A DNA stretch of 64,000 bases from Trichomonas tenax (GCA_023091735.1 JALKBU010000177.1:1-64000); one strand, 5' to 3'; positions 19,974-31,315 are shown, counted from the first letter of the stretch. Program-made: numbers and translations. The notes: a model not told the origin generated them from the letters alone.

Positions 19974-20775
19974 GGACTGATTATGAATTTATAGATGGAA
20001 TTAAATATAAGATATACGAAAATGATGACTGTGCGACTGTTTGAGATTCTAGCAAACAAAAAAACGGACTAAGTGATGCGAATTATTGTCCGCCATTGCA
20101 ATTGTTAATCATTATAGAATTGGCCATCAAGTAAAAGAAATCAGTATCATGGCATTCGATGGCTGCAGCAGTACCAAAGGCATAACAATTCCTCAAGGAA
20201 TTGAATCAATTAAAATTAGACCTAAAATTACCAAAATCATTGAATTATTTATCACATTTGCAGAGAATTATATTGATGAAATTCATATTGGTTCAAATTT
20301 GAACACATTATATATATAAAAGTTTTTAATTATTACTCATTATCCATATATGACTGTTCTGTGTGCTGCCTTTTATTATTCCCTTAACTGCTGCAACATC
20401 ATTAGGTCAAGAATTTGAAGAGGATTATCTAAAAAGTTTTGTTATGCCAATTTCAGTAATTTTAAATGAAAGCAAAAAAGCGTTTATATATATTGTGATA
20501 TTATCAATCAACCAAATTTTATTTCATATTGTCCAAATTTGAAGAATGTTTATTATTGTGGGAAATATAATGCATCAAGTGAATTTATGAAGAAAATTCC
20601 ATCTAATGTTAATGTTTACGTTTGTGAACCTCAATTTAAAGTTATTTCAGGAATCAGAACTAAATATTTGAATATCAAATTCCCAGACGAAATCATCTTA
20701 TCATGTGCTCCTCCTATTCCTTTCATCTTCAACAGATTTTCTGTTTTGCATCTTTATGTTTTCATAACAATATAG
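19974..20775 (+). pseudogene. Leaderless BspA-like pseudogene with an almost intact 3' third
   Basis: The locus aligns with the 25762-26724 paralogue. It has an extra base after the ATG (ATGG ACT GAT), a TGA in place of a Gly codon near 20042, several deletions in the repeat region (20090-20480) and many substitutions. In contrast the last ~290 bases (about 20485-20775) match 26432-26724 almost base for base, with about four visible differences. The recoverable product is the C-terminal module only (NVYYCGKYNASSEFMKKIPS). The sharp change in divergence suggests a recent conversion tract. Confidence 0.8.
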
Positions 20776-21238
20776 CTATAACAGATAATGAGCAAAGCTT
20801 AATTATTATAATTGAATATATAATGTGTCGAAAAGCCATTATATGATCCAAATTGTTGCCCACCTAAATGTTAAATGTTAACAATAATATATTATTGAAT
20901 ATGAAATTCTTTTTGTTTGAATATTTTCATTTTATTTTGAACATATCTTTTTATTAGTTTAACAAGAAATATATATTAATTTCATTATAGCTTGCTACTG
21001 TTCAATCATTAGCAAAGTGATTTTGATCACCAAATAATTTGTCCTCGTTTTAAAAATTGATTTTTTAGACCTATAAAAAATCTGTTTTTGAAAAATGAGA
21101 TCGAATAATTGCCCAATTCATGCGAATATAATCTAGCAATTAAAAATGAAGGGGGCTATTGCTTCTATCTTGAAATGCTAAATAGGTTTCCTGATAAACT
21201 ATATTAAGTTTATTAGAATTAACGAATTCCTAAGAGAT
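20776..21238. other. Intergenic region between convergent pseudogenes
   Basis: AT-rich; nothing recognisable. Confidence 0.4.
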
Positions 21239-23302
21239 TCAAGATATAATTTTGTTTGCTCTCATTTCTTCAACAACTTGGTGATTTGAATCAATGTATT
21301 GCTTGAATCTAGTCGACAAATTTGGATCTCTGTAAAGCTAAGCAATTGTTTGGAAATGGCCATATCTGATTGCAAAATCAAAGTATGTGTCATCGAATTT
21401 GAAACGATCTGTTTTAAGCAAACATTCAATGATTTTAACAGATCCTGAAGGAATTGCGTAGTGGAGTGCATTTCTTCCATAAACATTGCAAATGGTTGGA
21501 TCAGAACCTCTATCAATCAGATTGAACAATTTTGTAATGACAGTACTTGCATGCAATATGAATAGGAAGGATATTCTTATAATTGCCCTTGTTAATGTTC
21601 CTTCAATTTTCGTAATAATATTTAACAATATCAATTTTCCCATACCTGCAGCCCAGAAGCATGGCATCAAAATCATTATCTGTGACAAGTCGAGTATACT
21701 CCAAAGGAGAATTCATGGTGATGTTGTGACCTCGACTGAATGCTCCTAATATTGTCCACTCTAAATATTTGGCAACAGGGCCAAGTAATTGTTTCTTTGA
21801 ATAATTTTCAACTTTGTCATATGGAAAATAGTCTTCAATATAATTCTGAATTTTTGCGTATCCATATGAACGTGGTCCCATACTATCGAATTTCAAAAAC
21901 ATTTCAAAATATCCCCCTTTTCAATCTCTGTGGCAATGTAATGATGAAGAACAAAAACAAAAAATGGCTTACTTGAATAAAAAGGGATCATATATTCAAT
22001 AAGATTATCATGTTGTAAAAAACATTGTAAAAACAAATAAGCACAATCATCAATGAATCCAATTCCATGCTTGAAAAACAATTTAACAATTTCAGTGATT
22101 CCAGAACCTAATATTTATAATACTATTTTCGTTTTCTCTTTGATTGTAAGAAGTAAAGAAAGATCAACTGATTCTAATATGACTTTCAAAAGATTATAAC
22201 ATCCCAAATAGGAAAGTTTTTGTAAAGCTCCAAATATTTCTTTGGGATCATAAGAAAGTAGCATACTTTTGATTGATTCCTTGTCAAATACATTAATAAA
22301 CAAAGAAAGACGTGCCTCTAGCCAGTCTATATCAGAATGAAGAGAACGTATAGCTTTGAGTCTTTTCTCTGTTGCTTCTTGATATTTCCTCAGCCTGTTT
22401 ATATCAGGATTATTGAGATCATTGAAATAATCGTCTGAAATGAAATATCCTTGTGAATCTGGAGATAAATCGATGAAATCACCATGAAACGCATCCAACT
22501 TTGGATTCCTCATGATCTTGCATCGTATAATATTGATTGTTTCATGTTGTATTGCAATTATGACCTTGTCACACCAATATTCAGTATCAGCACGTTTAAT
22601 TTTCATCAATTTATCAAAAATTTCGAGACCTCTGTTAAAAATTGATTTAAATATAATCCTATCACTTGGCATGTAATTTGGGAAATAATCTAAGAATTTA
22701 AATATAATCTTTGTGTGATTGCAAAACACTAAGACATTTAGAACTTGTTCTGTTAAAGCATTAGATGAGATATTAGAAACTATACTTTCAAACACTTTGT
22801 CATTCTTTAAATAAAATGAATTCAAAAGTCCATTAGTAATTTCATCGATATTATTAATGTCGTATATAATTCTGGGCCATAAGTTCATAAGATATTCTTT
22901 TGAACAAGTTAAATCGAACTCCTGGTAAAAATCATATTTTTTGGGAATGCATTGATAACAAACAAAATGCTGTTTACACAAGTTACTATTACATCCTACT
23001 GCTTTAGCAGTTTGCGATAGGGCTCCAATTCCAATGATATTAATGATTTTATACCCAAGTTTTGATTTTAATTCACTATCCGTATTTTCGTCAATGTGAA
23101 TATATTTTAGAAGGTCGATGCAATTATTTGAATCGTAATGTATAGATAATTGATCAACTATTTTAATTGCTTGATCGCATCGAAATTGAATACGCTAAAA
23201 AATTTCAATCAACTGCTCGACTGAGAAGTGCTTGAAAAGTCTGCCACTGCCGATGAAGAAATCTATTTGAGAAATCAAAGATTCATAATCTAAATCCAAC
23301 AT
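21239..23302 (-). pseudogene. Ankyrin/DUF3447-type protein, broken by stops and frameshifts
   Basis: On the minus strand an ATG at 23302 (MLDLDYESLISQIDFFIGSG) lies 6 bases downstream of an AAAAAGTGAC element. The frame continues to about 21900, interrupted by TAG at 23195-23197 (EIF*RIQF, where CAG would fit) and TAA at 22115-22117. It then moves through frameshifts near 21900 and about 21610. Ankyrin repeats appear at the end (GRNALHYAIPSGSVKIIECL, then FDFAIRYGHF), interrupted by another TAG at 21338-21340 (TIA*LYRDPNLS, again CAG-compatible), and it ends at TGA 21239. The N-terminal half is the helical leader seen in trichomonad ankyrin proteins. The mixture of few stops and well-kept sense suggests a young pseudogene. 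Confidence 0.8.
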
Positions 23303-23308
23303 TTTTTC

Positions 23309-23324
23309 AAAAAGTCACTTTTTA
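23309..23324 (-). promoter_or_regulatory. AAAAAGTGACTTTTT element before the ankyrin pseudogene
   Basis: On the minus strand the element lies within ten bases of the ATG at 23302, closer than the ~30-40 bases seen at 2942 and 8668. Confidence 0.4.
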
Positions 23325-25761
23325 AAAATCATCATATTTAAGGGGAACTTTGAATAGTTTACATTTTTACATATTTTGTCAATAACTCATTGCCAAATAA
23401 AGATATTTATATTTTTATAATTCGAATTGCATTAGTTATATGTGCTTTTTTATTTATAGCAGTTATGTGACTTTTTATAGTCTCTATTATGCTGATTTTA
23501 AACATCAATTTTCAAAATTAAATTTGCTGTAATTTCATAGATATTTCATTTAGAAACTTTGTGATAGCATAATATGAAGGTATGGGCAATTGCACACAAA
23601 CATATGTTGTCCACTTTTCAAAACAACATACTAACCGAAAAACTAAAGTTATCACATTCATCACTCACATGGCTTATAATTTTGTGAAATCGAATGAATC
23701 CAATTGCCAGCAGAGATGAGCAATTAGCAAATTTGTTTTGCTACTACTTTTCCAATATTAAACTTCAACATGCAATACTTATATATTATAGTTAGGATAA
23801 GACATGTGACAAACTACTGTCCTCGGAATTGCAGTTAATGACTGTAATATTGATTAACATTAAAAATAATATACCATGCCATCTTTTTTCACATCTCACC
23901 AAACTAAAAGGAAAGCTCCCAAAGGACAGCAAAATCAAATGCAAATAAAAATGTAACTATAGAAAATACATATGGAGTTATAAAAATGTAAATATCTTCA
24001 CCTGGCAAAGAGTTTTTATGCCAAAAATACAAAACAAAAAGTGCAAACTATTCAAAATTCTAAATTTGTCATTGGATCTTCAACGGAATCTGATTACAAG
24101 ATGATGAAACCAAAATAAGTATCTTCTAGGGAGTTAATATTTACAATATAAGTTAATAATATTAGTTTTACATTATATGAATATTTTGAAATTTCACACC
24201 ATTGTCTTGTAAATACTTGCATCTTATACAGTAGCCTGGGTTTATTCATTTTCAGATATTGATGTCCATTTATTGTTTCCAGATCAAGAGATATATTCAA
24301 CTTTAGTTAAAATGTAAACTATTCAAAGTTTTCCCCTTAAATTCCCCATCTATTGAAAGAATCTAATTATGAAAAAGTTGGTGAAATCAGCTGGCTGGTG
24401 AAGTCATAGCATTTATTAAGGTATGATTTAAACTGAGGCACAGAAACAGTCGTGTCGAATTTTTTTTTGGATTCTTAAGGATAGCATTTCTATTGCCCAA
24501 GAAAATCTTTGAGATCTTGATGTTGTATTAAAGCTAATCGACGATATTTACAATACAGCATTCATAAATTCTCCATTGTATCGTTTTTTTGCGTTTCAGT
24601 TTAGAAAAGTTTTTTTTATCATTATTACTTATGTTTTCATTGAGATTGGAAATTGAATAATTTAGAATAAATCATTTGAATCTAAAATACCCTACCTTCC
24701 CTAACATTGGAAAATTTTCATGACCAACTACCCATGGACTAAAAATCAAATTTTGTTACGTAAGTCTAAATAAAACTTAAATCATTGAAAGCAAACAATG
24801 AGGTGTCACTATGCACATGTTTCTGCATATGAATACATGCTTAACACCGTGCAAAATAAGAAGATTGAAATTTTTATAAAATTTACAATTTAGCTTAAAA
24901 ACTTCCTTACTTGTTATAAAATAGCTATTGGCAATGTGATTGGCAGCATCAGAGATTACAGAGAAGAGCAAACACTTTGAAATGATATACATATTTATGT
25001 TAACTATGCATTCGTCCGATTATTTTCATATCATCAAATTCGAAATTGTTGTTAGGTTTTTAATTTGACGTGTCGGATGTCACTTACACGTCAAAAACGA
25101 ATATACACGTCAAAACCAAGTTTACGTGTCAGTCATATTTACATATCACTTCAAAATTAAATTTCATTATACTTTCATCAAATATATGAAATACTCATTA
25201 GCAAATTATGTCTAATAATGTTCACACCATCATATGCAAATAACACAATAATACGTTTCAAAACTCTTCATATATGCTTTGAAATTAGTCTGCACATATT
25301 CCCTATATATTAGCATTGCACAATACAATCATATAGTTTAATTAATCTATCTAAACACATCATTAGGATCTTGATTCAGATTCAATTTGTTTCAATACAA
25401 TTGATATAAGCTTTCTACCATTTCAAACATACTAACATCATACTTTAGATTCCATTCCCAACCCTGGACTATATTTCAAATTTTAATATTCTCATCAATT
25501 TCAATCAACACTTCAAATTCACATCATATTCATGATGATGTTTCTTATGGTTGTTCTCTATCGAAATACACAAAATAAAGTCTTCCACTATAGTTATATT
25601 GTATAGATTCTAAAATTTACCTATTTTTTTAGTCCAGATGTAGGAAAAATTGGGTATATATATTTACTTCTAAATAAAGACTGTGATTTGGCAAAAAAAG
25701 GTTGGGGAACGGTTTTGCCATTTTATATTGACAATCTAAACTAAATTATTTATAATAATCA
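23325..25761. other. 2.4-kb gene-free AT-rich region
   Basis: No supportable gene; only short accidental frames (for example 24094-24300 and 24777-24992, both minus). It contains the TACACGTCA cluster listed separately at 25066-25155. Confidence 0.55.
25066..25155. repeat. Cluster of TACACGTCA-like motifs
   Basis: Within 90 bases: TGACGTGTC, ATGTCACTTACACGTCAAAA, TACACGTCAAAA, TTACGTGTCAG and TTACATATCACTTC, alternating in orientation around an ACGTGT/ACACGT core. A similar cluster lies at 54583-54810, so this is not a single-locus accident. Confidence 0.55.
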
Positions 25762-26724
25762 TTGACTGATTTAGAAAACCTAGATGGAATTAAATATAAA
25801 ATATATGAAGATGAAGGATATGCGACTGTTGGTGACTCTGTCACAACAAAAAACGGACTAAGTGATCCAAATTATTGTCCGCCGAATATCATCATTCAAT
25901 CAATTGTTAATCATAATGGAATTGACTATCAAGTAAAAGGGGTTAGCACACAAGCATTTGAATATTGTCTAAACACTCAAACCATAACGATCCCCGAAGG
26001 AATTGAAACAATACAATTTCGAGCATTTTATGTTTGCCATGTTCATATTGAACAACTTAAATTACCAAAATCGTTGAGATATATTGGAGGTATGGCATTC
26101 GCAGAAAATTTCATTGACGAAATATATATTGGTCCAAATTTGGAATATTTTGGCGATCTTGCTTTTGCACGAATAAATATAAAGAAAATCGTTGTCGATC
26201 CATTAAATCAGAACTTCTGCAATGATGATCAATACTCATTATACACCAAGAATATGACTGTTCTATGCGCTGCATCAGAATATTTCTCTGATTTCATTGT
26301 TCCTTCGACAGTTGTTGATATACTGAGTCAAGCAATTGATGGCGTTTCGATTCGTAGCCTTGTTCTTCCTAGTTCGATTTCTTTGAATAAATCCAAACAA
26401 ATTGTTATGTCAACTAATAATTTAATCAGCGTTTATATATATTGTGATATTATCAATCAACCAAATTTTATTTCATATTGTCCAAATTTGAAGAATGTTT
26501 ATTATTGTGGGAAATATAATGCATCAAGTGAATTTATGAAGAAAATTCCATCTAATGTTAATGTTTACGTTTGTGAACCTCAATTTAAAGTTATTTCAGG
26601 AATCAGAACTAAATATTTGAATATCAAATTCCCAGACGAAATCATCTTATCATGTGCTCCTCCTATTCCTTTCATCTTCAACAAATTTTCTGTTTTGCAC
26701 CATTATGTTTTCATAACAATATAA
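25762..26724 (+). CDS. Leaderless BspA-like LRR protein, 320 codons, no ATG
   Basis: The frame is fully open, and its N-terminus aligns with the paralogue at 18975 (LDGIKYKIYEDEGYATVG). It carries LRR_5-type repeats (IETIQFRAFYVCHVHIEQLK and SLRYIGGMAFAENFIDEIYI) and a C-terminal module (NVYYCGKYNASSEFMKKIPS, ending in a hydrophobic YVFITI). The expected start reads ATTGACTGAT: an extra T appears to split ATG, leaving TTG as the first codon. The next in-frame ATG is about 110 codons on. There is no signal peptide or membrane helix. Either it starts at a non-ATG codon or it has just lost its start; the otherwise perfect frame argues that any loss is recent. Confidence 0.7.
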   Translation: MTDLENLDGIKYKIYEDEGYATVGDSVTTKNGLSDPNYCPPNIIIQSIVNHNGIDYQVKGVSTQAFEYCLNTQTITIPEGIETIQFRAFYVCHVHIEQLKLPKSLRYIGGMAFAENFIDEIYIGPNLEYFGDLAFARINIKKIVVDPLNQNFCNDDQYSLYTKNMTVLCAASEYFSDFIVPSTVVDILSQAIDGVSIRSLVLPSSISLNKSKQIVMSTNNLISVYIYCDIINQPNFISYCPNLKNVYYCGKYNASSEFMKKIPSNVNVYVCEPQFKVISGIRTKYLNIKFPDEIILSCAPPIPFIFNKFSVLHHYVFITI

Positions 26725-26865
26725 CTAATTCATTTTATAAAAAATAATGAAACATTTTGTTGGAATATTTGAAAATACAGCGTGAAGAAATGCCTTTGGA
26801 TGATACATTTCAAGGTTATTTAATTTTATGTATTGATATTGAGATGTTGATTTATAAATCGGTTA

Positions 26866-27687
26866 CGAGAATATAGATGGGATCAAATATAAAATATATG
26901 AAGATGAAGGTTATGCCACTGTTAGTGACTCTGACATTTCAAAAAACGGACTAAGTGATCCAAATTACTGTCCCCCAAATATCAACATCCATGAAGGAAT
27001 TGAATCAATAAAATTTGGCGCGTTTTATGTATGTAATGTCAAAATAAAGCAGCTGATTTTACCTGATTCGTTGAAGAAAATTGGTGTAAGTGCATTTGTA
27101 GAGAATAGCATCGAAGAAGTTGTTATTTGACGTAATTTATACTGCGGAGATATCGCTTTTACGAGAATTTAATGTAAAGAAAATCATTGTTGATCCTCTG
27201 AATCCCACTTTTTGCAACGATGAACAGTATTCTCTTTATGATAAAAATCAAACTAAGCTATTTGTTGCAACTGGGTTTTGCGACGATTTTGTTATTCCAT
27301 CCACAGTTAAATCCATAAGTGGTCAAGCAATTGATGGAATTTCAATCAGAAGCCTCGTGATTCCGAGCTCACTTGTTTTTCAAGATTCACGTTACATAGT
27401 TTGTGCATTAGATCATTTAGTAGATGTGTACTTATACTGTGATGTCCATTAATCAACTGTTCTTAATTTCACATTGTCCGAATTTGAAAAACGTCTTTTA
27501 TTGCGGGAAATATAATGCTTCCAATAGTTTTATGTACAAAATATCCAATAATGTGAATATATATGTTTCTGACCCTAAATTTAAAATAACATCAGGAATA
27601 AAAGCAAAATATCTTAAAATCAAATTTCCCGATGAAATATTATCTTCTTGTATTCTTCCTTTTACTTTATTGGGAGAATACAGCTGA
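26866..27687 (+). pseudogene. Leaderless BspA-like pseudogene
   Basis: Third tandem paralogue, beginning near GYENIDGIKYKIYEDEGYAT but with no ATG. A deletion after NYCPPNINI removes about 35 codons, a TGA at about 27128 stands where Gly is expected (EVVI*RNLYCGDIAF), and a frameshift near 27440 separates the repeats (IKSISGQAIDGISIRSLVIP) from the C-terminal module (NVFYCGKYNASNSFMYKIS). Divergence from the 25762 gene is even along its length, unlike the 19974 copy. Confidence 0.8.
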
Positions 27688-28284
27688 ATATTTTCATTTT
27701 ATTTTGAACATATCTTCTTGAGTTATAATCATTTTGAGTTTTTTATTTCTTCATTAATAATTGGCTGATGTATTTAATGATTATTTCATTGTCCAACCGA
27801 TGTAATTGATGCCGCTTCAAAAATTATATACACTTTTTTTTTCAAAAACATTTGAATTAATTTGTAACCAAACTTATTATATGACAATTTGGTTTATCAA
27901 ATTTGCTATGCATGTGCTGAATTTGTAACACACATATATACATACATATCACAGCAATGGGTATATATGTTATAATATCAGTATATATAATCAAAGGTTC
28001 AGTGTTGCGTTATCATAATTTACATTTTCATGGAAAAATACTCTCGGAGTAATTAATGCTAATACAAATATGTGGATTTGGAGTAATGTTTAATAAAACA
28101 TATATCCATATATACTTTACTACATATACTATACATCTATACTGATTTAATTATTCTTTACTGATTTTGAGTAGAGATACAATGTCTTTAATGTTATCAA
28201 AAACCCGCATTTAAATGCAGTGATTAAAATAAACGAATTATTTAAAATATCTACAATAGTATAAATAACAAGTTCACGCGAATA
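27688..28284. other. Intergenic region between convergent genes
   Basis: AT-rich with TATATA-type runs at 27930-27990; no gene seen. Confidence 0.5.
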
Positions 28285-29364
28285 TTACTCGATTGAAGCA
28301 GCTTGTTTCTTGATTGTGATCAACGAAAGATGATCGAGAAGAGAGCCAAGAGAATAAATTCCTCCAAGAATTGCCATTAGCTGAACAACGAAATGGAGGA
28401 CTGTCGTATGACGCTTATATTCAACGATAATTGGGGAAACATCGTAATTTATGTAAATACCAGGGAATTTTCCTGACATTCCTTCGCAGTATCTATCATA
28501 ATGACTGACTGTAGCGCGATACATTTGCAAACTTCCTTTTTGTTCGCGTAAAGTACGGATGAAGTATAATCCTTTGTATCTTCCGCGCTCCAATTGTGTT
28601 TTCTGGATTCCATTCAGTGGATGATCGCCAAACTCGTTCTCGCCAATGTATAAATCGTTAATCTTGTGTGTGAAGTTGAAATCATCAATAGAAATTCCCA
28701 AAGATTTCGTTGATGTGTTCATTTCAGCGCCATAGGAATCACCAGAGTTCAAAACAATCATTCCGTGTGTTGGAGGGACCGTTAATGTGCCATAAACGTG
28801 GCATTTCTCGTTCTTAATGTGATTGTAGTCGATGACTTCATCTTTGCATTGACGAATTGTTGAAAGTGAAGGAGGAATCCTTCCTTTCTTCTTGAAAGCG
28901 TTCTTCACATCTTTGCAGGTGTTGCAGCATCCAGATGCCATTCCGTAGCATGAGCCACAAGTCTCTGTTGTGTTCGATTTTTTGTTACTTTTGATTGTTT
29001 TTCCATCTGGTCCGATTCTTTTCAGTTTCACTTTAGAAAACGAGTCAGCTTGTATTTCTCCAAACTTGTCGAGTACTTGTACATCCAAAACTGGACAAGG
29101 AAGTGATGGAAATTCGATATCAATGTACATTGGGAGTTTTGCAACAGAAGACCAATCAAGGACACCTTCCTCGTTCACTGGAAGTCTTGATTGGTCAACA
29201 CGCAGTTTTTGCTTTGGCAGTGTCGCGATAAAAGTTAATGACTCGAAAACGAGAAGATAACCCATAATTCCAAGGCAGACGAGAGTAACGGTGCCACTGA
29301 AGTCCGTTTTCCTTGAGTGATCCTCGAAAACTTTCGGGAAGAAATCGAAATCTTTCAGTGGCAT
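28285..29364 (-). CDS. ERV46: ERGIC3/Erv46-type ER-Golgi cargo receptor, 359 aa
   Basis: A clear member of the Erv41/Erv46 (ERGIC2/3) family. After a short cytosolic N-terminus (MPLKDFDFFPKVFEDHSRKT) comes membrane helix 1 (VTLVCLGIMGYLLVFESLTF). The lumenal domain carries the Erv46 hallmark cysteines (CGSCYGMASGCCNTCKDVKN), then CHVYGTLTVPP and the conserved YDVSPIIVEY. It ends with the second helix (VVQLMAILGGIYSLGSLLDH) and a short tail. Known role: retrieval and cycling of cargo between ER and Golgi in COPI/COPII vesicles, usually as an Erv41-Erv46 complex; the partner is not in this window. I take the ATG at 29364; a longer frame to 29445 adds 27 basic residues not typical of the family. 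Confidence 0.92.
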   Translation of the reverse strand: MPLKDFDFFPKVFEDHSRKTDFSGTVTLVCLGIMGYLLVFESLTFIATLPKQKLRVDQSRLPVNEEGVLDWSSVAKLPMYIDIEFPSLPCPVLDVQVLDKFGEIQADSFSKVKLKRIGPDGKTIKSNKKSNTTETCGSCYGMASGCCNTCKDVKNAFKKKGRIPPSLSTIRQCKDEVIDYNHIKNEKCHVYGTLTVPPTHGMIVLNSGDSYGAEMNTSTKSLGISIDDFNFTHKINDLYIGENEFGDHPLNGIQKTQLERGRYKGLYFIRTLREQKGSLQMYRATVSHYDRYCEGMSGKFPGIYINYDVSPIIVEYKRHTTVLHFVVQLMAILGGIYSLGSLLDHLSLITIKKQAASIE

Positions 29365-29557
29365 TTTTGATTTGATTTTTATCGTTCCAACCAATAATTT
29401 GATTTCTGTCATGTAAATATGGATTTCTTTTTTCGTTATTTTCAATTATCAACTAAATAATTGGAGCTTATAAGAATAAACACTGAAGCTTTTGCAGTGT
29501 CGGCTTTTTTTATTATAAAAAACAAATCAATAAAATAATGATTTGATAAAATTATTT

Positions 29558-30211
29558 TCATATTCTAACATTTCCACTCTTGGAAATATGCCCGATGATG
29601 CTGACATCTTCCTCATCATCATGTGCAGACATGAAATCTTCAACTACAGATCCATCATCGGCAATGACGTCACCAAGAAAATCGATCTTATTTAAGGCGA
29701 TGCAAGGAGGCCATTCTGAGCAGTTTTCGTCCTGGATAAGTGTGACATACTTAGCTGTAGCCTCTTGGCTGAATTTATATGTCTTTTCTTTGCAGAACCT
29801 CATTTCATAATCTTTTTCAACCATACGAGCATCGATCCAAGTTTTATTGTCATCTGAGATCTGCAGAGACCAACTATACAAGTAGCAATCAATGCAGCCA
29901 TAGGCATCATCGTCGCAGCAGCAGTGCTGATCATAGCAGCAACCTGCATGAAGGAAATAGCCTGTTAATTTGAATTTGCTATTCTTCAATGAAAATGTTA
30001 TCCATGGATTACTGTTTTAATCTATAGGACAGTTGGAACACCAATCATAATCTTTATTGAATGGATAAATTGCATATTATGGTTTTGTTAACTGCAAAGA
30101 GGCATTAATATGTTGCTTTGATGATCCACTGACTTCAATGTCAATAATTTTATCATTAAAGATTTTGCTGAAGATTCCTTCGTTCACACAAAGATTAAAC
30201 AAAGAAAACAT
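29558..30211 (-). pseudogene. Discoidin-like (F5/8 type C) protein with two in-frame TAA codons
   Basis: On the minus strand an ATG at 30211 (MFSLFNLCVNEGIFSKIFND) opens a frame that continues without a shift to 29558, except for TAA at 30077-30079 (TKP*YAI) and TAA at 30017-30019 (PID*NSNPW). Past the second stop the sense is strong: NPWITFSLKNSKFKLTGYFL, a cysteine cluster (HAGCCYDQHCCCDDDAYGC), then the SWSLQISDDNKTWIDAR motif typical of the discoidin/F5-8C jelly roll, and an acidic tail. In trichomonads this fold follows BTB-like or helical leaders. CAA would restore each stop, so one base change each is enough. It may be read through or dead; the 3' ORF alone begins at a non-natural start. 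Confidence 0.7.
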
Positions 30212-30215
30212 TGTG

Positions 30216-30284
30216 AAAAGTGACAAATATCAAAAGTGACGAATCTAAAAAGTGATGCAAAAAAAGAAATAATTGAAAAGTAAC
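30216..30284 (+). promoter_or_regulatory. Four tandem AAAAGTGAC elements between divergent genes
   Basis: AAAAGTGAC at 30216-30224 and 30232-30240, AAAAGTGAT at 30248-30256 and AAAAGTAAC at 30276-30284, with starts 16, 16 and 28 bases apart, all on the plus strand. They fill the 81-base gap between the discoidin-like start (30211, minus) and the small acidic gene (30293, plus). Confidence 0.6.
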
Positions 30285-30292
30285 ATAATTTT

Positions 30293-30496
30293 ATGAGTGA
30301 TCTTTCTGACCAAGAAATGTATAAAGCGATCGAGTCATCGTCGTCTGATGATGAGCCAGTCAAGGAGCCAAGCGTCCACGAAGCTCCGAAAGTCGAAAAA
30401 CCATTCGCAATGCCAACAACTTCATTTGATCAGGTCGCGGATCCACTTGACGTAGAACCCGACATCATCTTTTCCAATTTCAAGTTCTACCAGTAA
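30293..30496 (+). CDS. Tiny acidic protein, 67 aa
   Basis: A short frame starting at an ATG 8 bases after the last of four AAAAGTGAC-type elements. The product is acidic and serine-rich (ESSSSDDEPVKEPSV) with a more hydrophobic C-terminus (DIIFSNFKFYQ). The codon choice (GTC, GAC and GCG present) is coding-like compared with the AT-rich flanks. I do not recognise the family. The serine/acidic run resembles casein kinase 2 sites. A short regulatory or disordered peptide is plausible. Confidence 0.6.
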   Translation: MSDLSDQEMYKAIESSSSDDEPVKEPSVHEAPKVEKPFAMPTTSFDQVADPLDVEPDIIFSNFKFYQ

Positions 30497-31315
30497 GACT
30501 TTTGTTTCAAAATACGACTAAACATTCTATTCTTCGATTGATTACAAAAATTATTAATTAAATCTTTTGATAGTTTAAAATTTTATGCTACATGTAACAG
30601 ATAATCTAATTTTCTACCCAAATATACCTCTTATTAATAACAAAATGTGAAGGTTGCATTACCGAAAAGTGATTGTTGAAACCTAAGCAAAGCATTCGCG
30701 CTTTGATTCATTCCATCACATTGCCAGTGTAATTTGATGATCCAACTGCATGTTAAATTATTGGGCAAAATAATTACATTGTATAGAGCCTTGATAATAA
30801 TCCCAATATAATAGAATTTACCTTCAAAATCTAACCATCAACTGCTGAACCAGCATCTCTGATGAAATTGAATAATTAATAAATTTCCTTCAGTTAAGAC
30901 AAATTGAACATATATATGAGTAGCATGATCAGTTTGAATTTGTTTTATCATGGTTTCAATCATAACAACTAATCTTGCATCACTGTTTCAACATGTTGAT
31001 TGCTGTTATTCATTGTATAAAACGCATATGAAATATGTTTAACTACAATGGTGAATACAGCCTGTTGTACAAATCATTTTTTTCACATCATGACTTTCAC
31101 AATGAATGCATTCAGGTCTATGGCCATTACATAGTACAATTATAGGGCTGAGCACTCAGTCTTTCTTTTTTAACTCACACAAAGAATTCTCAATCTCTTC
31201 AATTACTAAAAGTTCTATGACCCTTGTATGACATCATGTTTTTGACATTTGCCGCTTTACATTTTTGGCACTTTTAGTGTTAAAAGTGATAACTAATTAA
31301 CGTTTATTTCGAGGA
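30497..31315. other. Intergenic region
   Basis: About 0.8 kb without coding signal. TTAAAAGTGATAAC at about 31280-31293, 23 bases before the next ATG, is an AAAAGTGAC-type element for the dynein gene, with CACTTTTAG in inverse orientation just before it. Confidence 0.45.
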
